Shown: piece by piece, positions 39,617 to 49,275 of the stretch | How the letters are laid out: every line of letters begins with the position of its first letter | How positions within the stretch are numbered: position 1 is the stretch's first letter | Source: Niveibacterium umoris | GTDB lineage: Bacteria > Pseudomonadota > Gammaproteobacteria > Burkholderiales > Rhodocyclaceae | Direction of reading: 5' to 3' | Assembly (NCBI RefSeq): GCF_014197015.1 | Contig: NZ_JACIET010000002.1 | Span: 1,548,016 to 1,612,015 of the forward strand | Length of the DNA stretch: 64,000 nt | Notes under the pieces: generated by a model | The model's database searches: none | What the model saw: the letters and a program-made list of their open reading frames with translations, nothing else | What the model was told of the DNA's origin: nothing | Position numbers and translations under genes: made by a program

Positions 39617-41428
39617 ATGAACAGCCCGACCACTGCCCGCGAAACCCTGATCCGTTCCCGCATCGACGCGCTGCGAGCGGCCCTGCGCCAGCATGGCGTG
39701 GATGCCTGCCTGGTGCCATCGGCCGATCCGCACCTGTCGGAATACCTGCCCGAGCGCTGGGCCGGGCGCGAGTGGCTGTCCGGTTTCACCGGATCGATGG
39801 GCACGCTGGTGGTGACGCTGGATTTTGCCGGCGTGTGGGCCGACAGCCGCTACTGGGTGCAGGCCGAGGCCGAACTGGCCGGCACCGGCATCACGTTGAT
39901 GAAGATTCCGACCGGCAACAACACGCAGCACGTCGATTGGCTGGCCGCGAATCTGCCCGAAGGCGGCTCGCTGGCGGTGGACGGCAGCTCGCTCGGGCTG
40001 GCCGCCGCGCAGCAGTTGCGCACGGCGTTTGCCGCGCGCGCGATCACGCTGCGGGCCGATCTCGATCTGGTCGAAGCGGTCTGGGCCGATCGCCCCGCAC
40101 TGCCGGCCGAGCCGGTCTATGAACACCTGGCGCCGCATGCCGCGACCTCGCGGGCCGAAAAGCTTGCCGGCGTGCGCGCCGCGATGGCCGCGCACGGCGC
40201 TGACTGGCACTTCATTTCGACACTCGACGACATCGCCTGGCTGTTCAACCTGCGCGGCAGCGACGTCAGCTATAACCCGGTCTTCATCGCCCATGCACTG
40301 ATCAGTCGCGACAGCGCGACGATCTTCGTCGGTGCTGGCAAGGTGTCGGCAGCGCTGACCGCCACGCTGGCGGCCGACGGTGTCGCCGTCGCGCCGTATG
40401 AACAGGCGGGCCGTTCTCTCGCAGCCCTCCCGCCAAGCAGCGTGCTGCTGGTCGATCCGCGGCGTGTCACGCTGGGCCTGCGCGAGCAGGTGCCTGCTGC
40501 CGTGCGGGTGGTCGAGGCGATCAACCCGAGCACGCTGGCCAAGTCACGCAAGAACGCAGCCGAGGCCGCGCATGTGCGCGAAGCGATGGCGCAGGATGGC
40601 GCCGCGCTCGCCGAGTTCTTCTGCTGGTTCGAATCGGCGCTGGGTCGCGAAACCATCACCGAGCTGACCGTCGACACGCAGATCACCGCCGCCCGCGCGC
40701 GTCGCCCGGGCTTTGTCAGCGCGAGCTTCGGCACCATCGCAGCGTGGAACGCCAACGGCGCGATGCCGCACTACCACGCCACCGAGGCCTCGCACGCCAC
40801 GATCGAAGGCGATGGCCTGTTGCTGATCGACTCGGGTGGCCAGTACCTCGGCGGCACCACCGACATCACCCGCGTGATCGCCGTCGGCACGCCCAGCGCT
40901 GCCCAGAAGCGGGACTTCACGCTGGTGCTCAAGGGCATGATCAACCTGTCGCGCGCGAAGTTCCCGCGCGGCACCCTGTCGCCGGCGCTCGATGCGCTGG
41001 CGCGTGCGCCGATCTGGGCCGAAGGCATCGAATACGGCCACGGCACCGGCCACGGCGTCGGCTACTTCATGAACGTGCATGAAGGCCCGCAGTCGATCTC
41101 GAAGGCGATCCCGAACGCCGACATGGCGATGGAGCCGGGCATGATCACGTCGAACGAGCCGGGCATCTACCGCCCCGGCCAGTGGGGCGTGCGCATCGAG
41201 AACCTGCTCCTGAACGTTGAAGCCGGCAAGACCGAATTCGGCGAATTCCTCGCCTTCGAGACGCTCACCTTGTGCCCGATCGACACACGCTGCATCGACC
41301 GTGCGCTGATGCGCGCCGACGAGATTGCCTGGCTCGACGACTACCACGCCGAAGTGCGCCGCCGCGTCGCGCCGCTGCTGTCGGGCGCCGCGCTGGCCTG
41401 GCTGGAGCAGCGCACCGCGCCGTTCTGA
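39617..41428 (+). CDS. Xaa-Pro aminopeptidase P (M24B family)
   Basis: Aminopeptidase P removes an N-terminal residue before proline. The 603 residues comprise two creatinase-like N-terminal domains and a C-terminal pita-bread M24 domain. That layout resembles the longer eukaryote-like form rather than 440-residue PepP. Metal ligands and catalytic residues are in LIDSGGQYLGGTTDITR (two Asp), GTGHGVGYFMNVHEGP (His), ITSNEPGIY (Glu) and the later RIENLL (Glu). No signal peptide is present, so it should be cytoplasmic. It is a single gene with no close operon partner. Confidence 0.93.
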   Translation: MNSPTTARETLIRSRIDALRAALRQHGVDACLVPSADPHLSEYLPERWAGREWLSGFTGSMGTLVVTLDFAGVWADSRYWVQAEAELAGTGITLMKIPTGNNTQHVDWLAANLPEGGSLAVDGSSLGLAAAQQLRTAFAARAITLRADLDLVEAVWADRPALPAEPVYEHLAPHAATSRAEKLAGVRAAMAAHGADWHFISTLDDIAWLFNLRGSDVSYNPVFIAHALISRDSATIFVGAGKVSAALTATLAADGVAVAPYEQAGRSLAALPPSSVLLVDPRRVTLGLREQVPAAVRVVEAINPSTLAKSRKNAAEAAHVREAMAQDGAALAEFFCWFESALGRETITELTVDTQITAARARRPGFVSASFGTIAAWNANGAMPHYHATEASHATIEGDGLLLIDSGGQYLGGTTDITRVIAVGTPSAAQKRDFTLVLKGMINLSRAKFPRGTLSPALDALARAPIWAEGIEYGHGTGHGVGYFMNVHEGPQSISKAIPNADMAMEPGMITSNEPGIYRPGQWGVRIENLLLNVEAGKTEFGEFLAFETLTLCPIDTRCIDRALMRADEIAWLDDYHAEVRRRVAPLLSGAALAWLEQRTAPF

Positions 41429-41486
41429 CCCGAGGCTGTCATCTGGCTGCGGCAGGCTGGCGCAATTGCCAGTTCCGGAGCCGCCA

Positions 41487-42453
41487 ATGGATCGCAGAAC
41501 CTGCCTGATCGGTGGCGGCCTGCTCGCAGCGGGCGCTGCCACCGCAGCCCTCGGCCCGCGTCCCGATGGGCGCATCGACGTGCATCCGCCGACGCTGCCC
41601 GACGATCTGGACGCCTGGCTCGCAAGTACGGAAGCGCGTTATCCCGACCTGATCCCGGGGGCCGAAAAACGCATCGTCCGTGCGCCCGGCGCGGGTGCCG
41701 CGCGACGCCCGTTTTCATTGGTGTATCTGCATGGTTTCTCGGCTTCGCGGCAGGAGACATCGCCGCTGGTCGAAGACCTCGGTGCGCAGCTTGGCGCGGA
41801 TGCGTTCTTTACCCGCATCGCGGGGCATGGGCGCAGCGACGCCGCGATGGGCGAGGCGACCCTGTCCGACTGGGTGGAAAGCGGGCTCGAAGCGGTGGCG
41901 ATCGGCGAGCGCCTCGGCGAGCGCACGATCCTCGTCGGCACCTCGACCGGCGCGACGCTGGCACTCTGGCTGGCCGCCACCGGCCGTGCGCCCACGGTGG
42001 CGGCGCTGGTGCTGATGTCGCCTAACCTCGGGCCGCGCGACGCCGCCGCCGAGACGCTGCTGTGGCCGTGGGTCGCCAAGCTTGCGCCCGGCATTCTCGG
42101 CGAATGGCACAGCTGGACGCCGGCCAACCCCGAACAGGCGCGGCTATGGAAGACCCGCTACCCGCTTGCGGGCAACAGTGCCGATGATGCAGCTGGTGGA
42201 TCGGACACGTTCGCTGGATCTGACCGGCTGGCATACGCCGACTCTGGTGTTCTACTCACCGGATGACCGTGTGGTCGACCCGAATCGCACGCTCGCCCGC
42301 TTCGCCGGCACGCATGCGCAGCTGATGCCGGTGAAAGGCGCTGACGACGCGCAGCAGCATGTGCTGGCCGGACGCATCCTGTCGCCTTCGAGCACCGCCT
42401 GGGTGGCCCCAACCACGCTGGACTTCATCGCGCATCTGCCGCCACCTGCCTGA
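41487..42453 (+). pseudogene. alpha/beta hydrolase interrupted by a frameshift
   Basis: From ATG 41487 the first frame encodes a signal-like segment (LIGGGLLAAGAATAAL) and an alpha/beta hydrolase with LVYLHGFSASRQET and the nucleophile elbow GTSTGA (S153). Near 42170-42172 (a GGG run) homology moves to the +1 frame, which continues TVPMMQLVDRTRS and holds the missing catalytic Asp (YSPDDRVVDP) and His (DDAQQHVLAG) before stopping at 42453. In the first frame translation would run on to 42266 without Asp or His. Removing one G restores a full-length product of about 320 residues. A sequencing error or a genuine mutation fits equally. Confidence 0.8.
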
Positions 42454-42490
42454 CGGGGCATCGACGCGCGAGCCTGATAAGCTCGCGCCG

Positions 42491-43555
42491 ATGTGCCGAT
42501 TGCTCGTTCCCCGATTGCTTTTCCCTCTCCTTGCTGTGCTGCTGTCCGGCTGTGCGGTATCGCCGTCCTACTACTGGCAGGCGGCCAGCGGACAGCTCGA
42601 CCTGCTCGCCCGAAGCCGCCCGATCGACGATGTGCTGCAGGACGCTGCCACCCCGGCGGCGCTGCGCGAACAGTTGCAGCGCGCCCGGCAGGTGCGACGC
42701 TTCGCGTCTGACGCGCTCGCACTGCCGGACAATCGCAGCTACAGCCGCTACACCGCGCTCGACCGCCCCTTCGTGTCGTGGAACGTATTTGCCGCGGACC
42801 CGCTGTCGATGCGACTCAAGGAATGGTGCGTGCCGGTCGCCGGCTGCATTGGCTACCTTGGCTACTTCGACAAGGCCGATGCCGATGCGCGCGCGGCGGA
42901 ACTCCGTACCCAGGGTTTCGAGGTCTACGTCGGCGGCGTGCCGGCGTACTCGACGCTGGGCTGGTTCTCCGACCCGCTGCTGTCCACCTTCATCGCGTGG
43001 CCGGAAACCGAGTTCGCGCGCTTGCTGTTCCACGAACTCACGCATCAGGTGGCTTACGTCAAGGATGACACCGAGTTCAACGAATCCTTCGCCACCGCGG
43101 TGGAGGAGGTCGGCGTGCTGAAGTGGATGGGCCAGCCGGGCAAGGACGGCCTGCGCGCCGGTTTCGACCGCGCGCAAGCGATGCGGGCAGATTTCCGAGC
43201 ACTGGTGCTCAAGTACCGCGGCGAATTGCAGGCGCTCTATGCAGGCGACTTGCCGCCGGCCGACAAGCTGGCCCGCAAGGCGGCACTGATCGCAGCCTTG
43301 GGCGACGAATATCGCCAGATCAAGGCCGAGCGCTGGAATGGTTACGCCGGCTATGACCGCTGGTTCGCGCAGCCGATCAACAACGCCCTGCTCGCATCGG
43401 TAGGTGTTTACACCGGCAAGGTGCCTGCCTTCGCGGCGCTGCTCGGTGCCTGCGGCGGCGACCTGCCGCGCTTCTACCGCGAGGTGAAGCGACTCGCAGC
43501 CCTGCCGCTGGCCGAACGCAAACGCGCGCTCACCGCTGCGGTCTGCCCGTCGTGA
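42491..43555 (+). CDS. Predicted zinc aminopeptidase lipoprotein (COG4324-like)
   Basis: The 354 residues begin with a lipoprotein signal ending in LLSGC (lipidated C21). The zinc-binding motif HELTH is at 181-185 and a downstream FNESFATAVEEVG supplies the third, glutamate ligand, as in gluzincin-type peptidases. It matches the group of predicted aminopeptidases annotated COG4324, whose substrate is unknown. I chose ATG 42491 because it sits directly before the signal peptide; the open frame upstream covers the hydrolase end. It should act on the periplasmic side of a membrane. Confidence 0.85.
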   Translation: MCRLLVPRLLFPLLAVLLSGCAVSPSYYWQAASGQLDLLARSRPIDDVLQDAATPAALREQLQRARQVRRFASDALALPDNRSYSRYTALDRPFVSWNVFAADPLSMRLKEWCVPVAGCIGYLGYFDKADADARAAELRTQGFEVYVGGVPAYSTLGWFSDPLLSTFIAWPETEFARLLFHELTHQVAYVKDDTEFNESFATAVEEVGVLKWMGQPGKDGLRAGFDRAQAMRADFRALVLKYRGELQALYAGDLPPADKLARKAALIAALGDEYRQIKAERWNGYAGYDRWFAQPINNALLASVGVYTGKVPAFAALLGACGGDLPRFYREVKRLAALPLAERKRALTAAVCPS

Positions 43556-43601
43556 CGCGTCTGCGGCACAATCGCGCCTCGCGTTTTTCCGGACAAGCTT
43601 G

Positions 43602-44345
43602 ATGAATCTGCCCACCGACACCCTTGAATCCACCCTTGCCCGCGACGCCCAGGAGCAGGCTGCGCGCCTTGTGCAGGACGCATTTTCCGAGGTCTTCCGA
43701 CAGACCCTCGAGGGCGAACCGCAAGCACGTGTCGCGGCGGTGCTGAAGGTCGCGGCACAGCTCAACGAGTGGGTGGCGATGGCCGACGCCGAGGGGCGGC
43801 CCGCCCGCATGGCGTTGCTGCTGACCGGGCTTGACCAGTGGGGGCTGGCCTGGAGCCAGGCCTTCGGGCCGGCCGGTCTGCTTGGCATTACCGCGCTGGT
43901 CGGGGCGCTGCGCGACACGCTGGACGTGGCCGATGAAGGCCGCTGCCAGACGTGGTTCGCGCGGCTGAACGATGACGAGGGCTGCGGCTTTGCGTTCAAG
44001 GTCGACTTGCGACGCGGCATCCATCTCGCGCTGTGGCACACCATGATCGCGGCGGCCGAACGGGACGAGGCCCTCGCGGTGCTGCGCACCCTGGGCGGCC
44101 TGATGGTCGGCCTTACCCGACAGATGCCGCAGTCGGGCTGGCGTCTGGTCGCGGACGCGCTCGCCCACATCCAGTTGCGCTGTCTGGCGCACGGGCTCGC
44201 GATCGAAGGGCTGGCGCAGGAGACCACGCAAGAACTGTTCGCCGCGCTGTCGCGCGAACTGCCGAAAGACGAACGCGACCGCATCATGGCGCATGCAACC
44301 CAGGCGGTGATTGCCTGGCAAAGGTCTGGTCGAACGACCAACTAA
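43602..44345 (+). CDS. hypothetical helical protein
   Basis: I do not recognise this 247-residue protein. It begins with ATG 43602 (a TTG directly before it is less likely). It looks entirely helical, with amphipathic helices throughout, for example RVAAVLKVAAQLNEWVAMA (about 43-61) and DWLRRG-like basic turns. No signal, catalytic motif or clear membrane segment is present; a mildly hydrophobic stretch (FGPAGLLGITALVGAL) lies near residue 88. It precedes the histidine kinase by about 60 bases and could be co-transcribed with it, but no link to signalling is shown. Confidence 0.8.
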   Translation: MNLPTDTLESTLARDAQEQAARLVQDAFSEVFRQTLEGEPQARVAAVLKVAAQLNEWVAMADAEGRPARMALLLTGLDQWGLAWSQAFGPAGLLGITALVGALRDTLDVADEGRCQTWFARLNDDEGCGFAFKVDLRRGIHLALWHTMIAAAERDEALAVLRTLGGLMVGLTRQMPQSGWRLVADALAHIQLRCLAHGLAIEGLAQETTQELFAALSRELPKDERDRIMAHATQAVIAWQRSGRTTN

Positions 44346-44406
44346 CCTACGGAATTCGCGCGCCTTGCCGTAATCACTGCGACAGGGGTGATTCCGGCGA
44401 AGGGGC

Positions 44407-46725
44407 ATGCGCGATACCTGGCGGCGATTGATCGAGCTGGAAGCGAGCGGGGCGGGGTTCGGGCGCGGGGATCAGCTCGCGACCCTGATGCGCGACCTGC
44501 TCGTCGTGATCGGCCTGCTGACCCTGGCCTTCGTGCTCTTCATGGCCGCAAGCGGCTGGTATTCCAGCCCGACGGCGATGTATTCCCTGCTCGCGGCGCT
44601 GGCCTTCTGGCCGCTGTTCTTTGCGATGCTACGGCGCGGCATCGTGCGCGCGGTGGCGGTCGTACTGATGCTGCTGTGCACTGCGATTGCCTTGTCGGTC
44701 GCGCTGCGCCTCGGGACGATCCGCGTGCTGCAGATGTCCGGCTGCTTCATCGCCATCGTCATCGCGACGCTGGTGCTGGGCCGGCGCGCCGGCGCGCTGG
44801 CGCTGGTCGGTGTGCTCGGCTTGCTGTGGGGCGCTGGCCAGATCCAGCTGGAACACGGCGGGGCCGGCGATTCCCGGCTGATGATCTACAACCAGGCTGC
44901 GACCTTCAGTTTCTTCGCGATCATGATGTACGCGACGCTGGTGGTGGTGCGCCAACACTTTGCGAGCGCCTTGCTGGCGCGCGATCGCAGTGCCGACGAA
45001 CAGCGGCTTACCCGCGCTGCGCTCGAGGAATCCGAGGACAAATTCGCCACGCTCTTTCGCGAGGGGCCGCTGCCAGCGCTGATTGTCGCGCCCGATTCCG
45101 GCACGGTACGCGAGGTGAACTACGCCTGGCTCGCGCTGACCGGGCAGCGCGAAGCGGCGGTGCTCGGTGCGAGCGTCGATGCGCTGGGGCTGCTCGATAA
45201 CGCCGAGCCGCTGCTGCCATCGCTGGTGGCGCTGGCGCGTGGTGCGCCGGCCATCGTGGCGCGACCGCTGAGCCTTTCGCTGCCCGATCGCCCGCCGCTG
45301 CAGTGCGAATTGAGCGCGCAGGCGGTGCCGGTGCGGGGGCGGGTGCTGGTGATCCTGCAGTGTGTGGATGTGACCGCTCGCAATCGGGCGGAGCAGCAGG
45401 TGCGCGAAAGCGAAGAGCGTTTCGCGACCGCGTTCGAACTATCCCCCGACGCGTGGACGCTGCACGACTTCGCCAGCGGCAAGTACATGGCGGTGAACCG
45501 CGCCTGGGAGCAGTGGTCGGGCTACAGCCGTGGCGAGGCGGTCGGGCACACGCCGCTCGAACTGGGGATCGTGCCGGATGCGTCGACGATGGCGCGGATC
45601 ATGGACGCGATCCGTGTCGGCGGGGGCGGGCTCGAGAACCTCGATCTGTACTTCTGGCGCCGCAGCGGCGAGCGCCGGCGCTGTTCGATGTCGGCGCGGC
45701 TGTTCGTGATCGGGCAGGCGCGCTACCTGATCACAAGTTCGCGCGACACCACCGAAGACTGGCAGAACCGCGAGGCGCTCGCGGCCCTCAATCAGGGGCT
45801 GGAGTCGAAAGTGGCTGAACGCACCGCCGAACTCGAATCGGTGAATCGCGAACTGATCCTCACCGTGGCTGAACTCGGCAGTGCGCAGGACGAACTGGTG
45901 CGGCAAGAGAAGCTGGCGTCGCTGGGCGCCATGGTGGCGGGCGTCGCGCACGAACTGAACACACCGATTGGCAACAGCGTCACCTTGGCAACGACCATGG
46001 CTCACGAAACCCGGGTTTTGCGCCATGCGGTCGAAGCCGGGGCCCTCAGACGCAGCGCGCTGCTCGGATTCCTGCGCACCTGCGACGAGGCTACGTCGCT
46101 GCTGACGCGCAACCTCGAGGCAGCCCACGAACTGATCTCCAGCTTCAAGCAGGTCGCGGTGGATCAGACCAGCGAGCAGCGGCGCGTGTTCTCGTTTGCG
46201 CATTCGCTCGAAGAGATCGTCGCCATGCAGCGACCGGCTTTCCGCAACGGACACGTCGGGCTGGAGCTCGAACTGAGCGGCGATCTGCAGCTCGATTCCT
46301 TCCCCGGCGCGCTGGCGCGGGTGGTTTCCAATCTCGTCGAGAACGCCCGCATCCATGGCTTTGGCGCGGACAGTGCGGGCCTGGTCCGCGTGATCGGGCG
46401 AGTGGCCGGCCCGGATCGCGTCGAGCTGGAGGTCTGCGACGACGGTTGCGGCATTCCGATCGAGCACCAGCGCAAGGTCTTCGACCCGTTTTTTACCACC
46501 CGACTCGGGCAGGGCGGCAGCGGGCTCGGCATGCACATCGTCTTCACGCTCGTGACCCAGGTGCTGGGCGGGCGAATCGTGCTCGAGAGCGCCCCCGGGC
46601 GTGGCGCCCGCTTCGTGGTAACCCTGCCGCGTGTGGCACCGGAAGCACAGATCAATGGTGATGCCCAAGCGATGGCGATCGCCCCAGCCAAGCAAGACCA
46701 GCGCAAGCAAGGAGCCATGACATGA
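44407..46725 (+). CDS. PAS-domain sensor histidine kinase
   Basis: The 772 residues start with a block of about six membrane segments (28-185), with no large periplasmic domain. Two PAS domains (about 214-320 and 335-455) and a coiled coil follow. The kinase core has the phosphoacceptor H515 in GVAHELNTPIGN, the N-box NLVENA at 642-647, DDGCGIP and GQGGSGLGMHIV. The HELNTPIG form of the H-box places it with the HPK4-like group. No response regulator is nearby. The stop overlaps the ATG of the next gene (ATGA), so it is translated together with a periplasmic binding protein. Confidence 0.93.
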   Translation: MRDTWRRLIELEASGAGFGRGDQLATLMRDLLVVIGLLTLAFVLFMAASGWYSSPTAMYSLLAALAFWPLFFAMLRRGIVRAVAVVLMLLCTAIALSVALRLGTIRVLQMSGCFIAIVIATLVLGRRAGALALVGVLGLLWGAGQIQLEHGGAGDSRLMIYNQAATFSFFAIMMYATLVVVRQHFASALLARDRSADEQRLTRAALEESEDKFATLFREGPLPALIVAPDSGTVREVNYAWLALTGQREAAVLGASVDALGLLDNAEPLLPSLVALARGAPAIVARPLSLSLPDRPPLQCELSAQAVPVRGRVLVILQCVDVTARNRAEQQVRESEERFATAFELSPDAWTLHDFASGKYMAVNRAWEQWSGYSRGEAVGHTPLELGIVPDASTMARIMDAIRVGGGGLENLDLYFWRRSGERRRCSMSARLFVIGQARYLITSSRDTTEDWQNREALAALNQGLESKVAERTAELESVNRELILTVAELGSAQDELVRQEKLASLGAMVAGVAHELNTPIGNSVTLATTMAHETRVLRHAVEAGALRRSALLGFLRTCDEATSLLTRNLEAAHELISSFKQVAVDQTSEQRRVFSFAHSLEEIVAMQRPAFRNGHVGLELELSGDLQLDSFPGALARVVSNLVENARIHGFGADSAGLVRVIGRVAGPDRVELEVCDDGCGIPIEHQRKVFDPFFTTRLGQGGSGLGMHIVFTLVTQVLGGRIVLESAPGRGARFVVTLPRVAPEAQINGDAQAMAIAPAKQDQRKQGAMT

Positions 46726-47672
46726 AGTTCGCACGCAATCTGGTGTTCGGTCTTTCCTTCGCCGCTCTCCCGATGCTGGCGCCAGTCGCTGCGGCGGCGG
46801 AAGTCGCTGCGCCGGTGAAGCTGGTCGGTGTGACCACGCCGTCGCCGTCGAACCCCTATTTCACCGCGATCATCCGCGCCGCGGAAAAGCGCGTCCGCGA
46901 ACTGAACCCGAATGCCAAGGTGTTGGTTTCGGGCGCGGAATTCGATGCCGCGGCGCAGATCCGCGAGATGGATCGGTTCATCGCCGCGCATGTCGAGGTG
47001 ATCCTGATCGCGGCAGCCAATCCGGTCGAGTTAGGGCCGGCGGTGGCGCGGGCGCGCAATGCCGGCATTGCGGTGGTGGCGGTCGATGTAGACGCAGAAG
47101 GTGCAGACGTAATGATCCAGTCCGACAATGTCGGCGCGGGCGCCTCGGTGTGCAGGGAACTTGCGACACGGCTGCAGGGCAAGGGGCGATTCATCATCCA
47201 GAACGGCCCGCAGGTCTCGTCGGTGGTGGATCGGGTGCAGGGCTGCCGCACCGCGCTCAAGGAATTCCCAGGTGTGACCCTGCTCACCGACGAGGGCGAC
47301 GGGCTCGCGTCGCCGTGGGGCGGGCGCGACGTGATGGCCAAGCACATCGATACCTACCACCAGATCGATGCAGTATTCACCATCAATGACCGGCAGGCCT
47401 TGGGTGCGGAAATGGCGGCGCAGCAGGCCGGGCTGAATCAGGTCTTGATCGGCAGCGTCGATGGGTCGCCGGATATCGAGGCGGCGATGAAACGGCCCGG
47501 GCTGATCGTCGCGAGCGCCGCGCAGGTGCCGGCGGAAATGGGGCGCCGTGGCGTCGACATCGGCTTGGCGCTGCACGAGGGAAAGAATGTGAAGCGCGGC
47601 CGCATGCTGCTCGACACCCGCCTCGTCACCCGTGAAAACATCATGCAGTACCGTGGCTGGGAGGCGCGCTGA
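46722..47672 (+). CDS. Periplasmic sugar-binding-type protein (Peripla_BP_4) coupled to the kinase
   Basis: The 316-residue protein has a signal peptide (about 1-26, ending AAAAEV) and resembles the ribose/autoinducer-binding family: VGVTTPSPSNPYFTAIIRAAE, the INDRQALGAEMAAQQAG hinge region and VDGSPDIEAAMKRPG. No ABC permease or ATPase is adjacent, so this is probably not for uptake. Its translational coupling to the histidine kinase suggests it binds a ligand and signals through that kinase. The ligand is unknown. Confidence 0.88.
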   Translation: MKFARNLVFGLSFAALPMLAPVAAAAEVAAPVKLVGVTTPSPSNPYFTAIIRAAEKRVRELNPNAKVLVSGAEFDAAAQIREMDRFIAAHVEVILIAAANPVELGPAVARARNAGIAVVAVDVDAEGADVMIQSDNVGAGASVCRELATRLQGKGRFIIQNGPQVSSVVDRVQGCRTALKEFPGVTLLTDEGDGLASPWGGRDVMAKHIDTYHQIDAVFTINDRQALGAEMAAQQAGLNQVLIGSVDGSPDIEAAMKRPGLIVASAAQVPAEMGRRGVDIGLALHEGKNVKRGRMLLDTRLVTRENIMQYRGWEAR

Positions 47673-47692
47673 GCGTGGCTCAGCCCGGCGCC

Positions 47693-49000
47693 TTACAGAA
47701 AGCGCGCGATGAACGCCCCCGCGCAACCGGACGGCAACTGCACCCGGACATGATGACCGTCGCCCGGCGCAACCGTGGTTGGCGTGCCGTCGGCCTTGAA
47801 CATGGCTTCGATCGCGACGACATGGTTGCCGCTCGGGTGGATCACCTCGACGCGGTCGCCGACCGAGAACTTGTTCCTCACCGCGACTTCGGCGAGCCCG
47901 TCTGCGCGGTAGCCGGTGAGATCGCCGACGTACTGGCTGCGATCCGATTCCGAATGTCCGCGCAGGTAGTTCTGGTATTCCTGCGTATGGTGGCGCTCGT
48001 AGAAGCCGTCGGTGTAGCCGCGGCTGGCGAGGCCGTCGAGTTCGGAGAGCAGGCGCATGTCGAGCGGCCGACCGGCGAGCGCGTCGTCGATCGCGCGGCT
48101 GTAGCTCTGGCAGGTACGGGCGACGTAGTAGGGCGACTTGGTGCGGCCCTCGATCTTGAGCGAATGCACGCCGATCTCGACCAGCTTGGCCACATGCTCG
48201 ATCGCGCGCAGGTCCTTCGAGTTCATGACGTAGGTGCCGTGCTCGTCTTCCTCGATCGGCATCAGCTGGCCCGGACGGGTTTCTTCCTCGATCAGATACA
48301 CCTTCGAGGCCGGGTTCTCGGCTGCCGGCGCCGGGGTGCTGCAGCAGGCGTCGCCGGTGGCGTCGATCTCGGCCGGCTTGACGTCGTACTTCCAGCGGCA
48401 GGAATTCGTGCAGGTGCCCTGGTTCGGGTCGCGATGGTTGAAGTAGCCCGACAGCAGGCAGCGACCGGAGTAGGCGATGCACAGCGCGCCATGAACGAAG
48501 ACCTCGATCTCCATCTCCGGGCAGGCCTCGCGGATCTCGCGGATCTCGTCGAGCGAAAGTTCGCGCGAGAGGATGATGCGGCGCACGCCCATCTTTCCCC
48601 AGAAACGCACGGTGGCGTAATTGACGGTGTTGGCCTGCACCGAGAGATGCACCGGCATCTCCGGCCACGCTTCGCGCACCATGTCGATCAGGCCGGGGTC
48701 GGCCATGATCAGCGCGTCGGGTTTCAGCGCCACCACCGGCGCCATGTCGGCCAGATAGGTGCGTACCTTGGCGTTGTGGGGAAAGACGTTGCTGACCAGG
48801 TAGAACTGCTTGCCGAGTGCATGCGCGCGGTCGATGCCGGTCTGCAGGTTCTCAAGGCTGCCGAATTCGTTGTTGCGGGCGCGCAGGCTGTAGCGCGGCT
48901 GGCCGGCATAGACCGCGTCGGCGCCAAAGGCGAAGGCGGTGTCCAGCATGGCGAGCGAGCCGGCAGGCGCGAGCAGTTCGGGGCGGGCAGGGCGTTGCAT
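47693..49000 (-). CDS. trhP: U32 family tRNA hydroxylation protein TrhP (YegQ)
   Basis: TrhP, formerly YegQ, takes part in prephenate-dependent 5-hydroxylation of uridine 34 in tRNAs. The 435 residues begin ELLAPAGSLAMLDTAFAFGADAVYAG, and hold the U32 signature VFVHGALCIAYSGRCLLSGYF followed by cysteines in QGTCTNSCRWKYD that suit an iron-sulfur cluster. The C-terminal beta-barrel is present. The annotation as peptidase is historical. Orientation is opposite to its neighbours, and the start has an aggtgg ribosome site. Confidence 0.92.
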   Translation of the reverse strand: MQRPARPELLAPAGSLAMLDTAFAFGADAVYAGQPRYSLRARNNEFGSLENLQTGIDRAHALGKQFYLVSNVFPHNAKVRTYLADMAPVVALKPDALIMADPGLIDMVREAWPEMPVHLSVQANTVNYATVRFWGKMGVRRIILSRELSLDEIREIREACPEMEIEVFVHGALCIAYSGRCLLSGYFNHRDPNQGTCTNSCRWKYDVKPAEIDATGDACCSTPAPAAENPASKVYLIEEETRPGQLMPIEEDEHGTYVMNSKDLRAIEHVAKLVEIGVHSLKIEGRTKSPYYVARTCQSYSRAIDDALAGRPLDMRLLSELDGLASRGYTDGFYERHHTQEYQNYLRGHSESDRSQYVGDLTGYRADGLAEVAVRNKFSVGDRVEVIHPSGNHVVAIEAMFKADGTPTTVAPGDGHHVRVQLPSGCAGAFIARFL

Positions 49001-49275
49001 CGTGTACCACCTGGGTGCAGCTTAGGGCGAAGGGCGCAGATGGTACCGCAGTGTGCCGGCCGCAGCGGGCGTCAAGAGGCCTGCAAGGTCGGTGCCGCAG
49101 CTTCGGACAACTTTGCGGTGCGGCGGGCAAGCCTTTGTAAACGGGGTGGATTCCGGAAACTTGTCGGCCATCCCTGTCATGTCAACAAAATAGTATTTCC
49201 GACCGACTATCATGCACCGCACAAAACACCCCCCGGCTGACCGGAGGGGCTACTGACCACGAGCGGAGCTCCCCC

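Noticed and set aside
47675..49240. 521-codon + strand frame
   Set aside because: It is antisense to trhP, whose U32 motifs are unmistakable on the minus strand.
49140..49260. promoter for pta
   Set aside because: AT-rich stretches are present, but no -35/-10 pair with acceptable spacing could be placed.
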